Shown: piece after piece, positions 1 through 10,129 of the stretch | Position numbering within the stretch: position 1 is the first letter of the stretch | Layout: each line of letters opens with the position of its first letter | DNA from: Calocera cornea HHB12733 | Taxonomy: Eukaryota > Basidiomycota > Dacrymycetes > Dacrymycetales > Dacrymycetaceae | Length of the DNA: 64,000 bases | Direction: 5' to 3' | Assembly: GCA_001632435.1 (NCBI GenBank) | Contig: KV424012.1 | Location: forward strand, 4,250 to 68,249 | The notes under the pieces: model-generated | What the model was told of the DNA's origin: nothing | The model's input: the letters and a program-made list of their open reading frames with translations, nothing else | Databases searched by the model: none | Position numbers and translations under genes: made by a program

Positions 1-554
1 TATACCTATACCCTAATATCGGGCTGTAGGCTGCGAGACGCTGGAGGGGGTACTGATAGATAGTAGTGTCGATAGTCCTTGTGATATATAGTAATCCACG
101 TCGTATCGAGAGTATCGAGGCCTCGAATGGCCGTACGCGAGAGAATCGAAGCGGACGCGGTCGAACGGGAAAGAGATCGTATTGGGGCCCGAAGGCGTAT
201 GGAAGAGTTTCTATACTGCGGGCTGTGCCCGATCGGCATACCAACGGCCCGAATCGAAGACAGTGCGGGCCAGCGTGCGCCGAACCCGATCGTATCGACA
301 ATTCGAAACGTCGATTCGTCGATTCGAAAGAAGGAAGGAAAATACATTGCTAGCGATACTAACCTCTACTACCTTTCTAGCAGCACACCACTCCCATAAG
401 CCAACAACTCTGGAGATACGTGGTGGGCGGAGTGTGGTGGAGCTTTGAGTATTAAGACGGCCATCCCTCGGGGAGGAGTCCTTCTCATTCTCATCGAGCT
501 CGCTGAAATATCCATATAACTCCATACAAGGACTGTCGAGTCAGCAGACAGAAG
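1..554. other. 5' flank, no gene supported
   Basis: Only short overlapping open frames with no recognisable motif and no splice-compatible continuation are seen here. The stretch probably holds the upstream region of the first cysteine-motif gene; an AT-rich patch near 510-527 could be its promoter, but no convincing TATA element can be fixed. Confidence 0.5.
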
Positions 555-1189
555 ATGGCATTTACCGAAGGACTTGTCCAGCATGGGGGCCCCCACGAAA
601 AAGCTGGCCGCACCCGAATCACTGCGAAAATTCTCATGCAACACTCGCAGGTCCACATACCTCTGTTCTTTTCCCGAATCGGCGAGTCCTCTCTCGAGGC
701 CATCTTTTTAACTACATCATTCGTGCTGGAGGAGCTACATATTGGAAGCGACGCGTGGTACTGTGCCTCCTGCCAGAATGTATGTGGCCTCTCCGTATTC
801 GGCACCCACACGTGCAAAGAGAGCACCCTCGCCGTCCTGGGCATGTATACCCATTTTGGCGACAGTGAGCCTGGACGGGGAGGGTTCAAAATTGCGGACT
901 GCCACAGAGCATTGAAGACGCTGAGATATGGGACCCGGCAAGGAGCGACGGGTTTCAGCGCGATGTGGCTTCTTATCAGCCGGGTGCGTTACCATTCTCC
1001 TTTCGTGCATAAGGCTTGTCTGACGAACCACAGCACGTGATCACTTGGGCTCTCGCACAGTTCACGGGTGGTCTCCAAAACAGAACCATCCCCTTGCAGT
1101 GGCTCCTGGACGAAGAGCTTCCGTCTCCGGACATCCCCGAAGTGGATCAGATTTTGGCGAGGGATCTTGCGGCTCGCAATGGCACCTGA
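555..1189 (+). CDS. Cysteine-motif family protein, tandem copy 1 (unknown function)
   Basis: Two exons, 555-983 and 1034-1189, joined by a 50-nt intron (GTGCGT...CAG, phase 0), give about 194 residues. I do not recognise the family. Visible features are a W-Y-C-A-S-C block followed by C and then H-T-C-K-E, arranged C-x2-C-x3-C...H-x-C like a small metal-binding knuckle, and a C-terminus ending in L-A-A-R-N-G-T. The copy starting at 1887 has the same intron position and an identical 156-nt second exon length; 34 of its 51 second-exon residues match by my count. No signal peptide or membrane segment is obvious. The start was chosen as the first ATG of the open frame; the N-terminus aligns poorly with copy 2, so an upstream exon is possible. 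Confidence 0.7.
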
Positions 1190-1886
1190 ATCCCGCCTCA
1201 GTCTACAGACCATAGACGTGAAGATGAAACGAGTCATCAGTTCCATTGAACGTCTAGTTGCTGAACTCGCCATAGACCGATTTGCGAATTTATAAGGTTG
1301 CCCAAAAAAATGACCGTTGTAGAATGCCGCTAAATATGTAACAGGCGACACGCAAACACCTCCTGGAGGAGGACATGAGATGGATTAAGGCGATCGGAAC
1401 CACTGGTAACCGTAAAAGAAGGGTGAAATAAGACAACGGGTGCACATGGAAGTGATGTCGGAAGGCGACCTCACAAGCATGCCAAGTATAGAGTACGGAA
1501 TTACCCAGATTGCCACTGACACAGGCCAATGATATATCTTAGAACCAGCGTTTGGGTGGTGTCCTTGGGTAGTCTACTGGCGAAGTCATCCGCCACTGAG
1601 TATCCCACGAGCACAGAGACGGCTGTCATGGTGAGTGGCCTATCCGTGGCCCGTTCGTTGCACAGATTGACACGATCCGCATTTATTGGCACCACAAACC
1701 AACTTGCACGGACCTACTATGGAATGAAAGTACCAACAATGGGTGGTGGGATAATTGTGTTGAGCGGTATGTGCGGTGGCTCTTGGGGTATAAGAGAGGA
1801 CCTCTCTTCGGCGAAGGGTTCTTCATTCCCCACTTCACTCCCCAGTTCACAGCTCTTCTCCTCTCCCCTGAGCTCATCACAGAACC
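1190..1886. other. Intergenic region between tandem copies
   Basis: About 700 bp with no supportable gene. The long plus-strand open frame crossing it (from about 1529) has no motif and overlaps the second cysteine-motif gene out of frame, so I leave it out. The 3' part contains the promoter of copy 2. Confidence 0.5.
1789..1796 (+). promoter_or_regulatory. Probable TATA box of tandem copy 2
   Basis: TATAAGAG lies 98 bp upstream of the ATG at 1887 and is followed by a pyrimidine-rich leader, a normal arrangement for a fungal core promoter. It also supports 1887 as the start of the gene. Confidence 0.5.
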
Positions 1887-2560
1887 ATGCAGGTTTGCCG
1901 CGCAGCTATGCTGGGACCTTTCAAGGGGACTATCAAGGGTGGAGAGTCCTCCTCTACCGAGACCCGCGTCCGCACCTACCAGCAAATCCTCCTCCAGTCG
2001 CAATGCCGTGTCCAGATACCTCTGTACCTCTCCCAGAACGTCTTCGGCAACTCGGCCGACGAATCGCTCTTCTCGACCACTTCGTTCCTGCTGTCCGAAC
2101 AACACGTTGGAGTCAATCAATGGTATTGCGCATCCTGCAAGAAGATCTGTACCCTCTCCGAATTCCCCGGTCACCCGTGCAAAGAGATCACCCTTACAAC
2201 TGTTACCATCTACATGATTCTACCGAACCAGAAAGAAGAAGGTGGGCCAGGGTTCCTCAAGGTTGCCAATTCGTTGAGCGTCTTGATCACCTTGAAATAT
2301 GGAGCGCAGAAAGGATGTACCGGTTTCAGTACGATGTGGCTTCTCATGAGCCGGGTATGCACGCATCGTCCTTTGGTGGACGAATATTCTCTGACAGACA
2401 ACAGCATGTGATCACTCTTGCTCTTGCCCAGCTCAGCGGGGATCTTCAAGGAAGAACCATTCCCTTGCAGCGTTTCCTTTCGGAGGATATGCTGTCTCCG
2501 GACGTGCCGCAAGTGGACTATGTTCTGGCGAAGGGCCTTGCCGCTCGCAACGGCACCTGA
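1887..2560 (+). CDS. Cysteine-motif family protein, tandem copy 2 (unknown function)
   Basis: Exons 1887-2354 and 2405-2560 with a 50-nt intron (GTATGC...CAG) encode about 207 residues. It is the best preserved copy of the local family: W-Y-C-A-S-C-K, a further C, then F-P-G-H-P-C-K-E, a hydrophobic middle (M-W-L-L-M-S-R just before the intron) and a C-terminal half rich in L, P and D. The ATG at 1887 follows a TATA element; a second in-frame ATG seven codons later is an alternative start. No catalytic motif, secretion signal or membrane helix is seen. The Cys/His spacing suggests metal binding, which is inference only. Its tandem position beside copy 1 indicates a recent local duplication. 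Confidence 0.75.
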
Positions 2561-3240
2561 ATCCAGCTTTCAGTCTCGCGAATGTCTCTCAGAGTGGACT
2601 CGGCGACAATTCATTCAATGGACTGTCGTATTGTGATCGCGATTGTTGTATACCCCAGCTATCTCCAAACATTGATTATGTATGCACTTCTGTGATTGGG
2701 TTGTGCACCTGGGGGTCCGGAACAGAAAGCCCGAGACCCCGAACGGATCGGACGCTTTCGAGTTTCCCTGGCTCAGACTGCTCAACGGAGCCCCTGGTGA
2801 CTCGCCGGCATTCGTATGGCGAGTGTGCAAGGTGCTATGGTTCCGTCGAGCGGAGGCCTTGTGTGCTCTGCGCTCGGTGGTCTCTTCACTGGCTGATTCG
2901 TGGTGCCGACGCTGTTGACGCGCATATATGGACGCTGGGTTGCGGCACTCTGTGTCCTCCACCACCAACGCGCTCTCAATTCCCTTGTCCCCCCCCCCCC
3001 AATCCGACCGCTCTACATAGCTCGACGGGCCAGTGCCCAACAGACTCCAGCGAGGACACCAACACTGAACAGCGCCAATCCTCCGGCGCCTCGAGCTCGG
3101 CGGGCCGGCAAGCCCCGCCCCCCCCCCCCCCCCCCCAACGGGCCAACAGCGGAGCGCGCGCGCACGTGCGCCAGCTGGCCGCGCAGGAGTCCCGTGCCCG
3201 CGCCCGCGCCCGCTGGCCAACATGCACTTGGCGCCCGCCT
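2561..3240. other. GC-rich spacer with poly-C tracts
   Basis: Composition shifts abruptly to very high GC here. It contains a run of C near 2991-3000 and a longer run near 3115-3136. A plus-strand frame stays open from about 2692 into the third copy, but it has no in-frame ATG before the conserved motif and no similarity to the N-termini of copies 1 and 2. The 5' end of copy 3 is therefore unresolved. Confidence 0.4.
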
Positions 3241-3760
3241 GAGCAGCCAGCAGGTGGCCGGTGGTGCTGCGCGCGCTGCAAGCTCGCGATCGGGTGGTCC
3301 CAGTGCATCTTCCCGAGCCACGAGTGCGAGTGCGAGTGCGGCGACGAGACGACACGCAGCCGACCGCGGCCGTCGCTGTGCAGCCGCAGCCGCCAGTGCG
3401 AGATCCGCATGGCAGGGCCCGGGAGGGTACCCGTCCGGGGCTGGCGGAGTCGGACTCCATCACGCCGCTCACGGGACCCAAGCTCGGCTCGGGGCGGAAC
3501 CGGCTCGGCGTCCTCGGGCGACATCTGGACGCTCATGAGCCAGGTATGTGCCGCCGCCGCCGCCCTGCCTCGGTCGTCGGGGACGCTGGACCCGTGGGTG
3601 CAGCACTTGTAGAGCTGTTCTTGAGGACTCGGTGGCGCTCGCCATCCCCCTCCTGCGCATGGCCCGGCAGCTCTTGTCCCCGCGCATGCCGCAGCGGCTC
3701 AGGCAGCCGATCTGGGAATCCATCGATCGCTTGGATCGGGATGGGCGGGTTGGATACTGA
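3241..3760 (+). pseudogene. Diverged third copy of the cysteine-motif family (partial or degenerate)
   Basis: In one plus frame a W-C-C-A-R-C-K block at 3262-3282 is followed by F-P-S-H-E-C, matching W-Y-C-A-S-C-K and F-P-G-H-P-C of the copy at 1887. The segment D-I-W-T-L-M-S-Q then runs into a GTATGT donor at 3544, the same place where copy 2 (M-W-L-L-M-S-R) is split. A possible acceptor before 3626 opens a 45-codon exon ending with a stop at 3760 (family length is 52 codons). The region between the motifs is arginine/serine-rich and poorly conserved, the intron would be about 82 nt, and no start codon is visible. I call it a decayed or fast-evolving paralog; coincidence of short motifs cannot be excluded. 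Confidence 0.45.
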
Positions 3761-3947
3761 TGCAGTGCGTACGCGGGAAGGCGACGAAGCTCCGGAGATG
3801 GTGCAGATGCGCTATTGCAGTGTGGCTGCATGAGTGTCCCAAACAGGCCCCCTTCTCCCCTGCCGGCCAGGGATAGAACGTCCCCCACGTCCATACAATC
3901 CATTCTGCCCCGCCTCCGATGAGTCTGAGTGCATGCCGAATCCGCCC

Positions 3948-5979
3948 CTACCGCGCCCTGCCTGCCTCCCGCCTCTGCCTCCTTTCTTCTTCTTCTTCTC
4001 CCGCCCCCGGCCCCGCCCCCGGCCCCTCCCTCGGCCCCGGAGTGCCGAGCTTCCCCCGCTCCGCCTCCCTCAGCGCCCGCTCGACCCTCAGGCTCTGCAG
4101 CACCGCGATCGCCGACGTGCCTGCCATAGCTGCCCAGATGAGGTGCCCGCCGAGCAGGCGCTTCTCCGCCGAGAGGGCGAACAGCGCGCTGTAGTACAGT
4201 ACACGGAAGCAGGACGGTGTCAGTAGGGTGCGGGTCACGGGAGTGGGAGTGGGAGTGGGGGCGGGAGGGGATGGACGCACGAGACGCCCCACGGCCCCAC
4301 CACGCGCGCAGAGGCAGTGACCATCTGGGCCAGACCGTACGTCGCGCCCATCGCGGCCTTGCTGGGCGCGGCGCGCTTGACGAGGATCATGTTGAGCCTG
4401 ATGGGGGGAGGATGGTCAGCACTGCATGCGCGGTTCGCACGGCCAACGGCAACGGCGAGGCTCCGGGCCCCCGGCTTGGCGGGATACGGCGGCGGTGCAT
4501 CGGCCAGAAGGAGCAGCGCGAGGCGGGGCCGGCTGAGGGTGGGAGAGCGCAAGAAAGAAGTAGACGCACGGATAGACCATCGCGGCGACCCTGCCCATGG
4601 CCAGCAGCAGCGCCGCGCCGGCAAACGTCCAGCCGGGCACCTGGCCCCTCTCCCACCCGTCCCCGTCTCCGTCTCCCTCTCCCCCGCCCGCGCGCTTCAG
4701 GAAAGCGTTGAGCAGGGGTGCGCCGGCGTACATTGCCATCGGGCAGGCGAGGAGCCAGGGGTATATGCGGGTTCCGCAGGTCCTCTCGAGCGGGGGGAAG
4801 ACGAGGAGATGGATGGCCGTGCCCGCCAGGCCGGCGCTGGCGAGGCAGGCGCCGATCTGCGCGTCGGAGAGGGAGAGCCCGCCGGAGGGGACAGAGGTGT
4901 AGGCGAAGAGCGGGAAGAGCACGTCCCACGCTTGCGTCGTCAGCATCATCAGGAAGGCGGTGGTGAGGACTGTGGGGAGGCCGGGGGAGGTGAGGATTTG
5001 GCGGGTCGTGGGCGGGGGGCGGGTCGCGCGTTCTGCACCGTCTGGGCCTGGCGCTTCCGAGAGGGTGCGGTAGCTCGGCGGGGGGTTGGCAGCGCGCGCA
5101 CTGCGCGGCCTTGTCTGGCGCAGGAAGAGGCTGGTGAAGATGGACAGGCCCGAGACGCACGCGCTGGCGAGGCAGGGGAGGAAGTACGGGTACGCGCGCC
5201 AGAAGGGGCGCGCGAAGGTGGGACTGTGCGGGAAGCGCTCGGCCGGGCGCGAGAGGGCACCGCCGAGCGCCGGGCCGAGGACGGAGCCGAGCGTCCAGGT
5301 GAGGGAGTAGAGCGGGAAGGCTGCCGGCGGGGTTAGCGGCTGGCTGGGAGGGGGGGGGGGGCACGCGCACCCTGGCTCTCATTGCTCTCATCCGTCAAGT
5401 CGCTCATCATCGTCTGGACGACGGCCGAGTTGCCCGACAATGCGCCTGCGAGGCCGCGGGCGAGGAGGGTGAGGGGCAGGTGGGTGGAGAGGCCGAAGAG
5501 GAGGGTGCTGAGGGTGACGCCGAGGAGGCCGAGGAGGAGGACGGGCTTGCGGCCGAGGGCGTCGGAGAGCCGGCCGTAGTGGTAGACTGTGAGGAGCTGG
5601 AGGAGGGCGAACACTGCGCAGACGGGCACGGGCCGAGGCGCGTCAGCTGCTGCGGGGTGCTCTCCAGAGGGAGTGGGAAGGGAGGGGGAGCAGGAGCACG
5701 GGCAGGAGCAAGCGACTCACGGGCCTCGATCGCCCCGCTGACGAAGCCGACGGCGGTGTCGCTGCGTGCGTAGCCGAAGTGGAGGCAGAGGTCGTTGATG
5801 TAGGGGAGGATCTGGGAGGCGGCGACGGGCTCTGCGAGCCGGACGAGGCAGAGGAGGGATAGTTGGAGGACGGGGAGGGGGGTGCGGGGGCGGGTGCGGG
5901 GGCGGGGGAGGAGGGGCGTGCTGGGCGATGGCGATGGGGAGGCGGGGGCGGCTGAGGAAGAGGTGGGTCGGCTGGCCAT
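3948..5979 (-). CDS. Major facilitator superfamily transporter, paralog A
   Basis: Five exons (5979-5721, 5613-5371, 5320-4570, 4397-4281, 4188-3948) give about 536 residues, the usual size of a 12-TM DHA1-type facilitator. The first helix carries L-V-R-L-A-E-P-V-A-A-S-Q and P-Y-I-N-D, and the loop after TM2 has the MFS signature G-R-L-S-D-A-L-G-R-K-P-V. The sequence resembles the fungal and plant zinc-induced-facilitator-like group; substrate unknown. Exon 2 is 243 nt, as in the other two copies of the window. Compared with them, this copy lacks the intron after the TM6 region and has an extra one (4189-4280) in the penultimate loop. Third-position GC is extreme and the C-terminal tail is glycine/glutamate/arginine-rich. 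It probably acts at the plasma or vacuolar membrane. Confidence 0.85.
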
Positions 5980-6660
5980 TGCTGGCCGGGGGGAGGCGTG
6001 GGTGTTGTGGAGCAGAGTGTGCGGGTGTGACGGTGCTGGATGCTGGCCAGGGTGCGGCCAGATATATGAGCTGAGATGCCGTCCAGGCTAGGCCAGGCCA
6101 GGCCAGTGCCATGTAGCGTGCAGCCCCCCCCCGCCGCTGGTCAAGAGGCGGCCCCGCTCCCCGGGTGGGCAGCGAGTGAGTCCCCTCGCGGTGGGCGCGC
6201 CTATCCCGACGCACTCGAGTGAGCGTGGCCCGGGGATGACATCACCCCCGCCTCGGGGCCGAGAGATTGTCCGAGCCCGCGCCGGGGGGGGATTGAACCC
6301 GCTTTGCAGGGAGTCTGAGGGCCCTTGCTCCTGCTCGTGCAGCCATTGTCCGCCTTGCAACTCAAGGCTCACACTCTGCACACACATACACCAACCCCTG
6401 CCTCCTCCTTGCTTGCTTCCACCACACTCTCAACGGAAACGCACAGCACCAGCGCGGCTATGCACGCCCCACTCACAGTACCACCACAGCACCAGCACCA
6501 GCACCAGCACCAGCACCGGGGCCAATAGACACCCCGCACCGGCGCCCCCTTCTCGTGAGCCCGCCCAGTCCAGTCCATCACACCCCCGCCTGTGCACTCA
6601 TCCAACAAATGACAATGCCGTAGACATGCAGCGCCGCCCACCTCCGCCCCCCGCCCACCC
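5980..6660. other. Divergent intergenic region between MFS paralog A and the PPR gene
   Basis: 680 bp of GC-rich sequence shared as upstream region by two divergent genes. It holds a CAGCAC repeat (about 6488-6516) in the presumed leader of the pentatricopeptide gene. A long plus frame through it lacks motifs and ends inside the PPR gene. No TATA element is clear. Confidence 0.45.
6488..6516 (+). repeat. CAGCAC microsatellite
   Basis: About five tandem CAGCAC-type units, 145 bp upstream of the ATG of the pentatricopeptide gene. Confidence 0.8.
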
Positions 6661-9600
6661 ATGCACCCGCGCGCCCGGCCCGCCCCGCACGTCTTGCACA
6701 ACACCGCGCGGCTCCTCAGGCGCACACTGCCCTTCCTCGCCCCGCTCTGCCCCGCACCCGCACTCAGGCTCACGCTCGCCATGCGCACACCCGCGCCCGC
6801 CTTCCACTCCTCCGCCAGGGACGCCGCCCCGCCCGACCACCAGCCACAGCCCCGCTCGCCCGACCAGGCCCCGAGCCGCCCCCCGCTCCTCCCCCGCCAC
6901 GCACCCCGCGCACCTGCTAATGCGCTCCCGACCCACACGCAAACGCAGATGCAGATGCAGATGCAGATGCAGATGCAACAGATGCTCTCCCCCCGGAGCC
7001 CAGCGCTCGGCAGGCGCGCGGTCCGGCTCTCCCAGGCCCATGTCCGCCGCTTCCTTCGCCAGCAACAGCAACAACTACAACTACCACAACAGCAACAGCA
7101 ACAACAGCAACAACTACAACGACAGCAGCAGCAGCAGCAGCAGCGGGAAGGAGGACCCCTAGGCGCAGGCGAGCAGTACGTAGGGCAGGAGGAGGCGGAG
7201 CGGATCCTGCGCGCGCTGACGGGCGGGCTGGCGGGGCTCGGGCTCGGGCTCGGGCTCGGGCGGGGCGGCAGAACGGGAGCGGGACGGGGGAGGGACGGGC
7301 CCGGCCGTGCGCAGGGGGTGGACGAGCGGGAGGAGGGGGAGGGGGGGATGTGGGTCCGCGACGGGCCGGAAGAGTACGAGGGGTTCTATAGGGGCGTTGT
7401 GGGGGGGATGGGCGTGGGCGTGGGCATGGGGGAGGGGGGGGAAGAGGCACAGCAGCAGCGGCAGCGGCCCGCCCCGAGCGCCGGAGAAGCACCAGCGCGC
7501 ACCGAGCGCGCGCTGACCCAGGCACCGGACACACCGCTCCCCGCCGAACGCGGACTCGAACGCGAACTCGGATCACCCGCTCGGGCTGTGGGCGTGCTCG
7601 ACGCGCGCACGCACGCCGAGGTGCAGCCACTGCGGCCACCTGCGCAGGACCTCGCCCTGTCCGGGGCACATCTGGCCAGCAGCACCAGCACCAGCACCAG
7701 CGGGGTGGTGCCTCCCAATCGCGATCCCGGCCCGGCGCTCGACCCGGCCCTGCTCGGCTCTGGCTTCCCCTTCCCCTTGGTGCGGGCGAGGCGCGCACAG
7801 CCGCCTGTCCTGGGCGCGGGCCATCTGGACGCGTACATGCCCATGCCCAAGCCCAAGCCCGGGCTCGCAGCGTCAGCGTCAGCGGCCGCACCCCACCAAC
7901 TAAGCACGGGCACGCAGCCGCAGCCGCGGCCGCGGCCCCCCGCCCTCCTCCCCACGGGCAAGTACGAGGAAGCGCTTGCGCGCGCGCAGCGGCGGCGGGA
8001 TCGGCTGGCCCAGCGCGCGGCGGCGGCGATCGCGCGGGGCACGAGGACGCTGGAGGACCAGGGCCAGGGCCAGGGCCAGTTTGCCGCTCCTGCGCAGGTG
8101 AGGCGGGCGCGCACCGTCCTGGAGGAGAAGGCGGGCGCGTCGTCCCCCATTCCCCGCGCCAGCGCCGCGCTCGCCCGCGGCCGCGCGCCGTACCGGCCCG
8201 AGCTGGACTACGCGCGGTACGCGGCCAAGCTGGCCACGAACGAGCGGCTGGCGTACGCCCCCGCGCTCCTCTCCGACCTCTACTTTGCGCTCGACCACGC
8301 CCACGCGGGCCCAGACGGCATCTGGGAGGCGTACCACGCGCTGGCGCAGACGCACCCGCTCGCCGGGCGCCACCTGCACCCGGCCACCCTCCACCGCGTC
8401 GCCCAGCAGCTGGCGAAGCGCAAGCCGCGCTCGCGCCAGGGCTTCCTCCGCCTCCTCGCCGTACTCAACGACCTCCGCCGCGCGGGCGGCGAGGTGCGCA
8501 CGTACCAGTGGAACGCCCTCGCCGACTTTGCCGGAAAGGGCTTCAGGCTCAGCACCGTCGAGGACTGGCGCGCCGCCCTGGCCGTGTATCGCGATATGCT
8601 CCGCGAGTGGCATGCGAAGCGCCAGGCTGCGCAGCAGCAGCGGGAGATGGCGGCGGGAGGCACGGGCACGGGCCCGGCTCCCGACCAGCCCCCGGAGCGT
8701 GCGGAGCGTGCGGAGCGTGCGGAGCGTGCGGAGCTCGTCGGCGCGCCCAACATCGTCACGTACAACACGCTGCTCTCCGTGGCCGCGCGCACGCGGGACG
8801 AGGGCACGCTCACGCACGCGATCCGCCTGCTCTCCCCGCACGAGGGCGGGCCTCCGGAGATGCCCGCGCCGGACGCGCGCACCCTCCTCACCCTCGTCCC
8901 GCACTACACGGCGCTCGGCACGCCCGAGCAGGCCACAGAGGTCCTCGGCGGCGTCATCCGCCTCGGCAAGCCCCTCAGGATCGACGCGCTCAACGCGGTC
9001 ATGTGGGCGTATGCGCGCAACGGCCACGTCGACGTCGCCGCCGAGGTGTACGCGGCGCTCCGTGCGCACCTGGCCCACCCGACCGGCGAGGCATGGAGGG
9101 CCGCCGTCCCCGCCTGGCAGCGGAACCCGCTCCTCTCCCTGCCGGGCCTCACGCTGCACGCCCGGCTCGCGCCGGACGAGATCACGTACAACCTGCTCGT
9201 CCAGCAGTTCGCCTACGACGGCCGCATGCACGACGCCCTCCGCGTCTTCAGGGACATGGTCACCCCGCCCGCGTCCCTCCACGCGACCATGGTCGTCTTC
9301 CGCGGCATCTTTGCCGGCTTTGCCCGGCATGCCGGCGACCCCAACAGGCTCAGCAGCGCCCCTTCCCTGGGCCTGCGCCTCATGACCCGCCTCGGCGTCG
9401 CGGCCGTCACGCGCCAGCTGGGCGACGCGCTCGGCCACACGTTCGGGACGGACGGGCAGGAGAAAGAGCGCGCCCGCGCCGAGCGCGCCGCCACGTGGAA
9501 CCTGGACACGCTCGAGCAGCTCTTCACGAGCTTCATCAAGCTCGACTGGGACGCTTCCCCCACCGGCCCCGTCATCTACTGGATACTCATGGGCTTTGCC

Positions 9601-9996
9601 AAAGCGAGCGGGAACGACTGGGCGCGCCTGCTGCGCGTGTGGCAGACGCTCGAGGACAAGTTTGGCGGCTTGCCCGACTGGCACCAGCGCTCCGCCGGTC
9701 AGCGCTTGACCAGGGTCATCCAGCGCATCAGGCTTGGCGTGCAGGAGGACGAGAGGACCAGGCGCGGACAGCCCTTGCACGGCCAGCACCAGCCGCCAGG
9801 CACCCCGTACGGCCAGTATCCCGCCTCGCGCGCGCGGCCCACAGCGCCGCCCAACGGCTCTGAGATGTGGGAGCCGGCCAGCTCGCAGTTCCAGTTTCGG
9901 TATCCGGTATCACAAGGGGGTGCAGCGAGCGGGCTATCAGGGAAGTGCTCCCGGCCCGCCGCAGGCACGGAGAGGAATGGGACACGATCCACGTAG
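6661..9996 (+). CDS. Pentatricopeptide repeat (PPR) protein, probably mitochondrial
   Basis: A single exon of 1111 codons. The N-terminus is basic and ends near A-F-H-S-S-A-R, a typical fungal mitochondrial presequence end, which supports the start at 6661. Residues about 90-480 are low-complexity: a polyglutamine block, glycine/arginine stretches and proline-rich segments. The C-terminal half contains helical PPR units, recognisable at N-I-V-T-Y-N-T-L-L (about residue 697), D-A-L-N-A-V-M-W-A-Y-A-R-N-G and D-E-I-T-Y-N-L-L-V-Q-Q-F-A-Y-D-G-R. Proteins of this class bind organellar RNA for stability, processing or translation. Four E-R-A units (DNA 8692-8733) interrupt the helices just before the first clear repeat. 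It ends 133 bp from the convergent AMMECR1 gene. The exact RNA target is unknown; similar fungal proteins are hard to orthologise. Confidence 0.82.
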   Translation: MHPRARPAPHVLHNTARLLRRTLPFLAPLCPAPALRLTLAMRTPAPAFHSSARDAAPPDHQPQPRSPDQAPSRPPLLPRHAPRAPANALPTHTQTQMQMQMQMQMQQMLSPRSPALGRRAVRLSQAHVRRFLRQQQQQLQLPQQQQQQQQQLQRQQQQQQQREGGPLGAGEQYVGQEEAERILRALTGGLAGLGLGLGLGRGGRTGAGRGRDGPGRAQGVDEREEGEGGMWVRDGPEEYEGFYRGVVGGMGVGVGMGEGGEEAQQQRQRPAPSAGEAPARTERALTQAPDTPLPAERGLERELGSPARAVGVLDARTHAEVQPLRPPAQDLALSGAHLASSTSTSTSGVVPPNRDPGPALDPALLGSGFPFPLVRARRAQPPVLGAGHLDAYMPMPKPKPGLAASASAAAPHQLSTGTQPQPRPRPPALLPTGKYEEALARAQRRRDRLAQRAAAAIARGTRTLEDQGQGQGQFAAPAQVRRARTVLEEKAGASSPIPRASAALARGRAPYRPELDYARYAAKLATNERLAYAPALLSDLYFALDHAHAGPDGIWEAYHALAQTHPLAGRHLHPATLHRVAQQLAKRKPRSRQGFLRLLAVLNDLRRAGGEVRTYQWNALADFAGKGFRLSTVEDWRAALAVYRDMLREWHAKRQAAQQQREMAAGGTGTGPAPDQPPERAERAERAERAELVGAPNIVTYNTLLSVAARTRDEGTLTHAIRLLSPHEGGPPEMPAPDARTLLTLVPHYTALGTPEQATEVLGGVIRLGKPLRIDALNAVMWAYARNGHVDVAAEVYAALRAHLAHPTGEAWRAAVPAWQRNPLLSLPGLTLHARLAPDEITYNLLVQQFAYDGRMHDALRVFRDMVTPPASLHATMVVFRGIFAGFARHAGDPNRLSSAPSLGLRLMTRLGVAAVTRQLGDALGHTFGTDGQEKERARAERAATWNLDTLEQLFTSFIKLDWDASPTGPVIYWILMGFAKASGNDWARLLRVWQTLEDKFGGLPDWHQRSAGQRLTRVIQRIRLGVQEDERTRRGQPLHGQHQPPGTPYGQYPASRARPTAPPNGSEMWEPASSQFQFRYPVSQGGAASGLSGKCSRPAAGTERNGTRST
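7060..7143 (+). repeat. CAA/CAG polyglutamine-coding tract
   Basis: Nearly uninterrupted CAA and CAG codons with a few CTA/CTACCA interruptions, translated as a glutamine-rich block in the PPR protein. Neighbouring GATGCA units at about 6950-6975 encode alternating Q and M. Confidence 0.85.
8692..8733 (+). repeat. 9-nt coding repeat (E-R-A units)
   Basis: Four to five tandem GAGCGTGCG units in frame inside the PPR gene, encoding repeated Glu-Arg-Ala. The unit is a multiple of three, so length changes would keep the frame. Confidence 0.85.
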
Positions 9997-10129
9997 ATGA
10001 GGCGGTAATGTCTAATGCGGTATCTATCGTACAACAATGTGTAATAGCACAATTTGCAACGCACTGGCGCGCGCGCAACGCAGATCCAGAGAGCTGGATC
10101 CTCTATCGTACACCGGTCTCACACCGTGT

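Noticed and set aside
2615..3536. Minus-strand frames opposite cysteine-motif copy 3
   Set aside because: Composed of poly-G and arginine runs; no motif, and no start with a leader.
6270..6310. tRNA-like T-arm (GGGTTCAATC on the minus strand)
   Set aside because: No matching acceptor or anticodon stem can be folded around it.
7900..9789. Long minus-strand open frame opposite the PPR gene
   Set aside because: High-GC coding DNA leaves the opposite strand open. The translation has no domain and the plus-strand frame has clear PPR units.
8285..9863. Two further plus-strand frames inside the PPR gene
   Set aside because: Shadow frames of GC-rich coding sequence, arginine/serine/alanine only.
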